Source of the DNA: JBGSIC01 sp041751875
GTDB taxonomy: Bacteria > Bdellovibrionota > FAC87 > UBA2466 > JACKAF01
DNA: 64,000 bases
Direction of reading: 5' to 3'
Assembly: GCA_041751875.1 (NCBI GenBank)
Contig: JBGSIC010000028.1
Span: 1 to 64,000 of the forward strand
This document shows, one piece after another, positions 1 to 5,918 of this stretch (position 1 is its first letter; the number at the start of each line of letters is the position of its first letter). The position numbers and the translations under genes are program-made. The notes under the pieces are model-generated. The model was not told the DNA's origin, made no database searches, and saw only the letters and a list, made by a program, of their open reading frames with translations.

Positions 1-2
1 AA

Positions 3-650
3 TTTGATGGAAAAAAACTTGGCACTTTTGGTGACGCAGCGACATTCGCATTCTATCCTAATAAGCAGATTACTACGGGTGAAGGGGGCATGATCGTAAC
101 CAATGATGATGAGATCGCTCACCTAGCAAGTTGTTGGCGTAATCAGGGGCGTCTACCAGGTGATGCATGGTTGGACCATCAGTATATGGGTTACAATTAT
201 CGCATGGACGAAATGAGCGCTGCTTTAGGAGTTTCCCAGCTGAAACGTATCGAAGCCTTTATTTCTCAACGAGAAAAGGTCGCCATGCAGTACAGCGCGC
301 AGTTAGAGAGCCTCCCTGGGGTGCGCGCTCCGCGCACGGCAAAAGGAGTTCGCCAAAGCTGGTTCGCCTATGTGGTCGTCTTGGACCGGTCGTACAATAG
401 AGCCCAGGTAATGAAAGAGTTGGAGGCCGCGGGCGTTCCTGTCCGACCCTATTTCGTTCCGATTCACCACCAGCCTTTCATGAAGTCGCTGATGGCGCAC
501 AAAGATACGCTACCGGAAACAGAAGCCATCGCGCATTCGACGCTAGCGCTGCCGTTTCATCCTCATCTTACCGAAAAAGAGATTCGTTACGTGGTGAGTT
601 CGCTTGCAGAAGCGATGAGCCGTTCGAAACTCACGAAGAAGGCTGCCTAG
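3..650 (+). CDS. DegT/DnrJ/EryC1-family PLP aminotransferase (5' partial)
   Basis: This is the C-terminal part of a sugar aminotransferase; the gene begins before the window, and the open frame runs from base 3. The first codons read FYPNKQITTGEGG, the family's PLP-lysine motif (the K forms the Schiff base), followed by the usual YNYRMDE segment. Family members transfer an amino group from glutamate to a keto-sugar nucleotide such as a UDP-4-keto or GDP-4-keto sugar. About 215 residues are visible of an expected 370-400. The sugar phosphotransferase at 3198 and the ATP-grasp/HAD/methyltransferase operon between them fit an O-antigen, capsule or glycan locus. The exact sugar substrate cannot be read from this fragment. 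Confidence 0.9.
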   Translation, partial: FDGKKLGTFGDAATFAFYPNKQITTGEGGMIVTNDDEIAHLASCWRNQGRLPGDAWLDHQYMGYNYRMDEMSAALGVSQLKRIEAFISQREKVAMQYSAQLESLPGVRAPRTAKGVRQSWFAYVVVLDRSYNRAQVMKELEAAGVPVRPYFVPIHHQPFMKSLMAHKDTLPETEAIAHSTLALPFHPHLTEKEIRYVVSSLAEAMSRSKLTKKAA

Positions 651-651
651 G

Positions 652-1464
652 CTAGAGAGCGTTCTTTTGAGCGGGAGCCGAGTGGTGTGAAGTTGCGGCG
701 ACCGGCTTGCTACCACAAGAGTATAGGTGAGTTTGAGCGAAGGTTTTTTCGTCCCACCGAAGCACCCAGTCAATCACTCCGCGAAAGGGCTTGGGCAGTG
801 AGAGTGCCAGCAGTTCAAGGGGACGATTAAAAAAGCCGCACCCGTCAAATCGTAGTTCTTCCACACCGCAGTTTTCTAAGAGACGTTTAAGTTCCCTACG
901 TGAAAAGTGCTGATGCCAGGCTTTGGCCTTCTCAATGTCCCCAATTAATCCATTAGGGCAATCGACGTAGCGTTCTTGATAAAAGGCGGGGGAATGTTTG
1001 CGTTCCACGTACCATCGGTGGAGCTGAGGAAACCGGAACTTAAAATTTCCGACATCAAAAAAAGAAAAAAGGTGTTTCCCAGGTACTGTCACAACTAAGA
1101 CGCCCCGAGGTTTCAAAACACGAAGGCATTCCGTCAGAATATGTTTTTGGTCGACGACGTGTTCAATGACGTCGAGGACACTGACAGAATCAAAAGAATT
1201 ATCAGGAAAGGGAAGTGCCTGTCCGGCTTGAATATTTATCAGAGTTAAATCGGACGAGCTTCTCGCTTGATCCAAGGCCTTGGTATTGACGTCGACACCG
1301 ACGCCCTCACGAATGACCCCGGTTTGGATGAGTGTTGCGAGTGTTTTTCCATCGTAGGTACCGTAGTCTAGATGGCGACCGGCCGGACGCAGAGACAAAA
1401 TTTCCCACAAAAAGCTGTAGCGACTTAAGGGGTAAGGGTTTTGCGGTGAGTGGGCCGTTCGCAT
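652..1464 (-). CDS. Class I SAM-dependent methyltransferase
   Basis: A 270-residue cytoplasmic methyltransferase of the UbiE/Methyltransf_11 type. The SAM-binding region is visible as LDYGTYDGKT (about residues 33-42), the acidic end of strand beta2 as GVDVN, and the motif-II-like SVLDVIEHV near residue 95. The C-terminal half (FSRRELKRLLENCG, then FDGCGFF) resembles the lid of methyltransferases acting on sugars or lipids. It is the last gene of a three-gene minus-strand operon, starting 2 bp after the HAD phosphatase stop. It is convergent with the DegT gene, with a 1-bp gap between stops. The substrate is unknown; a glycan or its precursor is inferred from the neighbours only. Confidence 0.8.
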   Translation of the reverse strand: MRTAHSPQNPYPLSRYSFLWEILSLRPAGRHLDYGTYDGKTLATLIQTGVIREGVGVDVNTKALDQARSSSDLTLINIQAGQALPFPDNSFDSVSVLDVIEHVVDQKHILTECLRVLKPRGVLVVTVPGKHLFSFFDVGNFKFRFPQLHRWYVERKHSPAFYQERYVDCPNGLIGDIEKAKAWHQHFSRRELKRLLENCGVEELRFDGCGFFNRPLELLALSLPKPFRGVIDWVLRWDEKTFAQTHLYSCGSKPVAATSHHSAPAQKNAL

Positions 1465-1466
1465 AG

Positions 1467-2150
1467 TTATTTCAGTAATAGTTCCGCTAGAGAGGAATAG
1501 GACTTCACCGTATGCTGGGCCTCGTGCTTAGGTGTTGGAGCCTTGATGTTGGTATAGAGTTGGTCGGGTAGTTCCATTCTTATGGTGCGCCAACCCAAAC
1601 GATTCGGAGTTACGAAGTCTTTTTCAACGTTGTCGGCGATATAAACGCAACGGGCCGGGCGCGTGAGACTAGCCTGGACCTGAAGGTAGCCCGCAGGGTC
1701 GGGTTTGCGGTGGTGTAATCCCAGATCTGGAGTGAAACAAGCAAAGTCGAAAAAATCTTGGATTTCCAAGATGCGTAGCTTTCTACGTTGAATGCTTTGG
1801 AATCCATCACTCAGTAGGGACAGCGAGTGACCTTGTTTTTTCAGAGCGTCCAAGCAACTTACCAGCCCCTCGAAGGGCTTGATATCGGGCGTGTGTTCGC
1901 GGTAGACGTCGATGAGTTCAAGGATCGTTTCTGGGTCGGCGTCGTCGCCTTGCTCTTCCAGCAAGCGGTTGAAGACTCTGCCGGAACCTTCTTCCTTAAA
2001 AATCTGCCAGAGCTGGAACTCCAGAAGTTTTCGCTCGGCGGGGTCCGTGGTCAAACAAGACGCCACTTCTTTGAATCCACTTTTTACGAACTGGATTTCT
2101 GGGTAGAGAGTGTCATCGATATCGAATACGAAAATGGAAGCGCTGCTCAT
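1467..2150 (-). CDS. HAD-superfamily hydrolase
   Basis: A 227-residue HAD hydrolase, probably a phosphatase. All four HAD motifs are visible: motif I FDIDDTLYP with nucleophile D10 and D12, motif II LLSDGF, motif III lysine in RKPDPAGY, and motif IV YIADNVEKD. A helical cap lies between motifs I and II, as in subfamily I. A TTG start 12 bp upstream is possible. The ATG at 2150 is preferred because it overlaps the stop of the ATP-grasp gene as ATGA, indicating translational coupling. Pairing with an ATP-grasp ligase-like gene suggests both act on one metabolite, perhaps a carboxylated or phosphorylated sugar intermediate; that is inference. Confidence 0.8.
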   Translation of the reverse strand: MSSASIFVFDIDDTLYPEIQFVKSGFKEVASCLTTDPAERKLLEFQLWQIFKEEGSGRVFNRLLEEQGDDADPETILELIDVYREHTPDIKPFEGLVSCLDALKKQGHSLSLLSDGFQSIQRRKLRILEIQDFFDFACFTPDLGLHHRKPDPAGYLQVQASLTRPARCVYIADNVEKDFVTPNRLGWRTIRMELPDQLYTNIKAPTPKHEAQHTVKSYSSLAELLLK

Positions 2151-3115
2151 TCTTGCACCCAAATGGCGTCGTCGTAGCGATACATGCGTACGCCCGCCTG
2201 AAAATCAAACTCGGTGGTAGGGACGTTCAATTCCTCTTGGATAATCCATTTGGGAAAATCCGCTCCTGCCTGAATGGAAAGGGGAGCGCCTCCTCCAAAA
2301 CGAGCGTTCACTTCGAAGTAAACGGGAATGCCTTTGGCATTCACGCGACATTGCGTGGTCAGGACCCCCCGTGCGCCCCTAAAACTTTGCGCTACTTTTA
2401 TTGCGCTTTCCATCAGGAGGTTGTCCTTTAGTGTTACTCCTTTACTAATTTCGCCGTCGCGTACTTCTTGTCGCCAACGAGGAACGGCAATAGCAGGCTT
2501 TCCCTCTTTGGTCACAAATACATCAATCGTGTACTCTTTGCCGTCGATATATTCCAGCGCAAGGGGATTCGGGGTGCGAGGGTACCAGTACTGAAATTCC
2601 TTGAGATCGTTTATTACGCGGCTTCCCTGGCTGCGTGATCCATTTGCGGGTTTCAGGAAAATGGGAAACTCCACTGCTCCTGATAGAATTTTGTCGGTAT
2701 TGAGTAGAGCGGGGGTAGGAATATTGTTCGATACGAAATGATCGTAAGTCAGCTTCTTGTCGCGCGTAAGTGCGATGACTTCGGGGGCGCTTACCAATAG
2801 TGTGGTCCCAATAGTCTCAAATTCTTTCTTTGCCTCCGCGAGCACAGAAAGCTCTGTGTCGATAAGAGGGACAACCAAACGAATGCTTTGCTGCGCACAC
2901 AGTTTCTTTAGTGCGGGTAGGTATGTGCTATCTGTGACTCGCGGCACCACAAAACCCTTATGAGCCGCGTGAAACGCCGCACTATGAATCGAAGCGTCAG
3001 CAACAAACACCAGGCCGGGCAAGCGTAGTTCCGCCAGGGCCCGCTCGAACTGTTTGACCAAAGCGACTCGCCTGCCACCGCTTGTTAAAAGAATGTTGAA
3101 GGGTGTTTTCGTCAA
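2147..3115 (-). CDS. ATP-grasp domain protein (CarB-like fold)
   Basis: A 322-residue ATP-grasp enzyme. The N-terminal Rossmann-like pre-ATP-grasp domain starts with NILLTSGGRRVALV. The nucleotide-binding loop is LKPANGSRSQGSRV near residue 155, and the metal-binding motif is YFEVNARFGGG near residue 270. This arrangement matches the CarB-like ATP-grasp proteins often found in capsule and O-antigen loci, which form amide or ester bonds through acyl-phosphate intermediates. The frame has a TTG start preceded by AGGACG; no better start is visible. It is first in the operon with the HAD and methyltransferase genes and divergent from the sugar transferase. Substrates are unknown. Confidence 0.75.
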   Translation of the reverse strand: MTKTPFNILLTSGGRRVALVKQFERALAELRLPGLVFVADASIHSAAFHAAHKGFVVPRVTDSTYLPALKKLCAQQSIRLVVPLIDTELSVLAEAKKEFETIGTTLLVSAPEVIALTRDKKLTYDHFVSNNIPTPALLNTDKILSGAVEFPIFLKPANGSRSQGSRVINDLKEFQYWYPRTPNPLALEYIDGKEYTIDVFVTKEGKPAIAVPRWRQEVRDGEISKGVTLKDNLLMESAIKVAQSFRGARGVLTTQCRVNAKGIPVYFEVNARFGGGAPLSIQAGADFPKWIIQEELNVPTTEFDFQAGVRMYRYDDAIWVQE

Positions 3116-3197
3116 GGGGGCGCGTCCTGGCAGTAAGTGATGGATTCCTATACAATTATATCACCATTGGTGAGGCGTTACTGCCTTACGGAGGCTC

Positions 3198-3836
3198 GTG
3201 GAAACTTCCTTTGCCGAATTCTTAAAACGCACGTTTGACCTGACTGTCAGTCTGATGGGACTGATTATTTGCATTCCCTTGTTTGCTTTCGTGACTCCTT
3301 TGATTTGGCTGACGATCGGCACGCCTGTTTTTTTTCGCCAACCACGTGCGGGCCTGAAGGGAAAACCTTTTTTGATCGCGAAGTTTCGTACGATGCGTGA
3401 ACTACGCGATGCCAAGGGTGATTTATTGCCCGATGGGGATCGCTTAACGGCAGTGGGAAAGTTTCTGCGCAGTACGAGCCTCGATGAGTTGCCTCAGTTG
3501 TGGAATGTGCTTAAAGGCGAGATGAGTCTCGTCGGGCCCCGGCCTCTATTACTTGTCTACGTTTCTCGCTATTCCCCTCGTCAAGCAAAGCGACTCGATG
3601 TCAAACCAGGCATCACGGGCCTGGCTCAGGTGAAGGGAAGAAACGCTCTGAGTTGGGAGGATAAGTTTGAGTGGGATGTGCGCTACTGCGAAAGCTGGAC
3701 CTTTTTTCTCGATATCAAAATTCTTTTTCTTTCTGTCGTTCAGGTGTTTTCCCGCCAAGGTATCTCGGCAGACAATCACTCCACGATGCCCGAGTTTATG
3801 GGCTCTTCCGAACGCGATAGAATATCCAGAGCCTAA
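3198..3836 (+). CDS. Phosphoglycosyl transferase (bacterial sugar transferase, PglC type)
   Basis: A 212-residue monotopic phosphoglycosyl transferase that transfers a sugar-1-phosphate from a nucleotide sugar to undecaprenyl phosphate, the first membrane step of glycan assembly. Visible signatures are KRTFDLTVSL followed by one membrane segment (about 18-40), FFRQPRAGLKG, KFRTM, the catalytic Asp-Glu dyad in STSLDELPQ, LVGPRPLL and KPGITGLAQVKG. The length matches the short PglC form lacking the extra four N-terminal helices of WcaJ/WbaP. The start is GTG with a good GGAGG five bases upstream. With the DegT aminotransferase it suggests an amino-sugar is the first sugar loaded. Confidence 0.9.
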   Translation: METSFAEFLKRTFDLTVSLMGLIICIPLFAFVTPLIWLTIGTPVFFRQPRAGLKGKPFLIAKFRTMRELRDAKGDLLPDGDRLTAVGKFLRSTSLDELPQLWNVLKGEMSLVGPRPLLLVYVSRYSPRQAKRLDVKPGITGLAQVKGRNALSWEDKFEWDVRYCESWTFFLDIKILFLSVVQVFSRQGISADNHSTMPEFMGSSERDRISRA

Positions 3837-3858
3837 CGAGCAGTTAAGCAACTTGGGA

Positions 3859-3990
3859 CTAAGCAATCAGCGTCAAGAGGTAGCTCACGATGCCGATAAG
3901 GGCTGCGCTCAATTCAAGAGTAGAAACCTGGAAAGATTCCGTTGCGACCGTTTCATTCAATCCACAGAGAGTTTTAAGTTCGTTCTTCAT
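3859..3990 (-). CDS. Small tail-anchored peptide, paralogue B of a tandem pair
   Basis: A 43-residue ORF with a strong AGGAGG ribosome-binding site five bases before its ATG. The protein begins MKNELKTLCGLNE and ends in a hydrophobic stretch (about residues 29-43) containing ALIGIVSYLLTLIA. It is the same length as the peptide at 4118-4249; 24 of 43 positions are identical, including the first 11 residues and the lone Cys9. The shared start, hydrophobic tail and separate promoter box argue that this is a real gene. The layout suggests a cytoplasmic N-terminus with a single C-terminal membrane anchor, or a hydrophobic export or signal precursor. There is no double-Gly site and no classical signal peptide. 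Function unknown. Confidence 0.75.
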   Translation of the reverse strand: MKNELKTLCGLNETVATESFQVSTLELSAALIGIVSYLLTLIA

Positions 3991-4039
3991 TTGAGCCTCC
4001 TCGGCTTTGCGGCTTGATTGCCGCCTCTTCAATGATTTA

Positions 4040-4089
4040 ATTTTAACCGTGCGGCGTCTCGGAATTTACACACAAATCTGCAACAAATA
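4040..4089 (-). promoter_or_regulatory. Promoter/operator of peptide gene B (11-bp direct repeats)
   Basis: Read on the minus strand, bases 4089-4060 contain TTTGTTGCAGA followed at once by TTTGTGTGTAA, two half-sites 11 bp apart. Next come TAAATT (4063-4068), a 17-bp spacer, and TAAAAT (4040-4045) as the -10 element. The 30-bp block differs at only two positions from the block before peptide gene A. Direct repeats one helical turn apart, overlapping a weak -35, are typical of operators for OmpR/SARP-type winged-helix activators, and such a protein is encoded next door. The binding claim is inference. Confidence 0.6.
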
Positions 4090-4092
4090 CTG

Positions 4093-4118
4093 AGCCTGAG
4101 CTTGGGTTCCCTCAGGCT
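4093..4118 (-). terminator. Hairpin between the two peptide genes
   Basis: AGCCTGAG and CTCAGGCT form an 8-bp perfect inverted repeat with a 10-nt loop, starting at the last base of the peptide A stop codon. No U-tract follows on the minus strand, so it is more likely an mRNA 3'-end stabiliser or partial attenuator than a strong terminator. Confidence 0.4.
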
Positions 4119-4249
4119 TAAGCCAAGAGGGTGAGCACAAAGCCAACCACGCCTACGACAAGCGCGCTGGCTTGCAAGGCTGTAAGCTTGAATGACTCCT
4201 GTACCGTTATTTCATCTAAGCCGCAGAGGGTTTTAAGTTCGTTCTTCAT
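4118..4249 (-). CDS. Small tail-anchored peptide, paralogue A of a tandem pair
   Basis: A 43-residue peptide beginning MKNELKTLCGLDE and ending ALVVGVVGFVLTLLA. The N-terminal 20 residues are charged and polar with one cysteine (C9); the last 16 or so are a single membrane-spanning stretch. An ATG six bases upstream would lie directly against AGGAG, so the start at 4249, six bases from AGGAG, is preferred; it also gives the same length as paralogue B. It lies 88 bp downstream of the TPR/winged-helix regulator, on the same strand, with its own promoter block in the gap. Candidate roles are a signalling peptide, a small membrane regulator or a toxin-like peptide. None can be chosen from sequence alone. 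Confidence 0.75.
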   Translation of the reverse strand: MKNELKTLCGLDEITVQESFKLTALQASALVVGVVGFVLTLLA

Positions 4250-4275
4250 TCGCATCTCCTGTATCCGATGATCTA

Positions 4276-4325
4276 ATTCTATTGCGAAAGGCGTACGGAA
4301 TTTACGCACAAATGTGCAACAAATA
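4276..4325 (-). promoter_or_regulatory. Promoter/operator of peptide gene A (11-bp direct repeats)
   Basis: On the minus strand, bases 4325-4296 carry TTTGTTGCACA then TTTGTGCGTAA (11-bp spaced half-sites, with GCACA/TGTGC also forming an inverted repeat across them). TAAATT (4299-4304), a 17-bp spacer and TAGAAT (4276-4281) follow. 28 of 30 bases match the block upstream of peptide gene B, and the spacing to the -10 is identical. It begins about 12 bp past the stop codon of the regulator gene. Confidence 0.6.
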
Positions 4326-4337
4326 GGAGCAGGGTAG

Positions 4338-5840
4338 CTAGGCTAGGTGTTTCTGTTCGGAAGGAGCGTTCGAATCGAGGAAGACATAGCGGGCGGAGCG
4401 CCCTCCGCCGTGGCGGTTGAGCTTGTGCGCGGCTAGTCCTTGATTGAGAACACGCAGGGTACTCCAACGATCCATTCCCAGAATCTTAACCGCATCCTGA
4501 GTGGAGAAAGGGCGCGATTCGAATGCGAGGGAGAGTCTTTCTAAAAGGACATCGGAGCGAGATTGCGCTGTGGAAAAAACAGGAACGCGCATTACACAAG
4601 GAGCGGTGACCGTGACGAAGTAGGAACCCATCTTGCGCTCAATCTGGATGGGCTGCTTTCGTATCTCAAGCTGTTGACGCAAGCGCAGGACGACTTGTTC
4701 CAGGCGATGAGGGGTAGTCGAAGGGTTGTAAACTTCTCCGGGGTAGAGCTGAGAGGAGATCTCCGCGATACGGAGAGGCCGATAAAAATCCGAACATAAT
4801 ATAGAGAGAAGGCGACTTAGCGTTTGGCCTAGCTTAAAGCCGCGTGCCTTGATGTTGGTTTCAGAAAAAAGCTCGACGACCGGGCCAGGCCCGCTTCCCC
4901 TCACCCAGTCGTAATGGGAGGGTAGCTTCCCAGGAGTTTTCCATTTACTTGCGATGAGCTTGCGATAATGCGTGTTGGGTGTGCCCACGTAGACAAACAA
5001 GAACAGAGCCTCATCATGGGTAAGTTCTGCTTGGAACAAATCCAGGTTTCGAAGGGTTTCCCAGTGGTGAAGATTGCGTGCTTCTTCCCGCACGGAATCG
5101 AAATCCGAAACAAGAGTGAGTCCTGGTGATTCGGCATGAGTGAGAAAGAGTTCCCACTTTCGCAGAAAAAGTGCTTCCAAGCCCGAAGGATGGGAGAAAC
5201 CCGCTTTGGCTTCCTTGAGGAACTCGCGTCCCTCTTCCCATCTACGGTGTTGGAGGGCATTTTCCACGCCCCGAATAAGGAGATTGAGATAAAGCCGCGG
5301 GTATTTTCCCTTTGTCTCCTTTAGAAGAGTGGCCAGCAGATGGGTTGCTTGCGGTTTCTCTTCATGCACTAAAGCGGCAAGAAGGTTCACCATGCCGATG
5401 AGTTTTTCATAATCCGTGAGGCTGGGGGCATTCACATACTGCTGAAGAAGCGGCAAACTGGAATCGTAATCCCATCGGTTGATGCAATTGAAAGCGAGAT
5501 AAAGAACGGCCTTGGGGTACTTCGCGCCATCAACGGATTTGAGGAGCTCGCCCGCTTCTTGATATGCTCCCACCATCGTTAGCGCGGCAGCGTATTCCAT
5601 GATTTCCTCGGGCGTGGCCTCTTTTGCCAGTCGACCCTCGGGGCGCACCACACGGTTTAGCACTAGAAGAGGAATGCGTGGAATTGCGAGCCGGTTTGCC
5701 ATGCTGCAAATTTGGCTGCGCTCTTCGGGCAAGATGCGTTGCTTGGCGATGAAGGTAATGGCCTTTCGCGCCTTACCGAGTTGGCCGGCACGGATCAGCG
5801 CATCGATTTCTTGCAAGCGGGTTTTCTCTTTCGTCTCCAT
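4338..5840 (-). CDS. TPR-like helical / OmpR-type winged-helix regulator
   Basis: About 500 residues, with no recognised named family. Residues 1 to about 250 are helix-rich with TPR-like pairs (for example AYQEAGELLKSV, then RRWEEGREFLKEA). About residues 337-411 look like an OmpR/PhoB-type winged helix: LLSILCSDFYRPL, an AEISSQLYPGE helix, a HRLEQVVLRLRQQLE recognition helix and a wing ending GSYFVTV. A second HTH-like segment follows (about 428-480, STQDAVKILGMDRWSTLRVLN). This is a SARP-like domain set in reverse order. No receiver domain or transmembrane segment is seen. The longer TTG start at 5894 has no Shine-Dalgarno sequence, so ATG 5840 is preferred, though its own RBS is weak. It is followed on the same strand by two peptide genes with direct-repeat promoters, making it their likely regulator. 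Confidence 0.7.
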   Translation of the reverse strand: METKEKTRLQEIDALIRAGQLGKARKAITFIAKQRILPEERSQICSMANRLAIPRIPLLVLNRVVRPEGRLAKEATPEEIMEYAAALTMVGAYQEAGELLKSVDGAKYPKAVLYLAFNCINRWDYDSSLPLLQQYVNAPSLTDYEKLIGMVNLLAALVHEEKPQATHLLATLLKETKGKYPRLYLNLLIRGVENALQHRRWEEGREFLKEAKAGFSHPSGLEALFLRKWELFLTHAESPGLTLVSDFDSVREEARNLHHWETLRNLDLFQAELTHDEALFLFVYVGTPNTHYRKLIASKWKTPGKLPSHYDWVRGSGPGPVVELFSETNIKARGFKLGQTLSRLLSILCSDFYRPLRIAEISSQLYPGEVYNPSTTPHRLEQVVLRLRQQLEIRKQPIQIERKMGSYFVTVTAPCVMRVPVFSTAQSRSDVLLERLSLAFESRPFSTQDAVKILGMDRWSTLRVLNQGLAAHKLNRHGGGRSARYVFLDSNAPSEQKHLA

Positions 5841-5918
5841 CTCTCTACGTATCGGCAAAACGCACGAAACTGCCAAGATTGAAGCGTTGCGCAAAGTACT
5901 AAGAATAAGTTTGTAAAA

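Noticed and set aside
5841..5918. Autoregulatory copy of the direct-repeat operator before the TPR/winged-helix gene
   Set aside because: TTTGCGC and TTTCGTGCG occur but are not 11 bp apart and lack the conserved flanks, so similarity to the peptide promoters is too weak.
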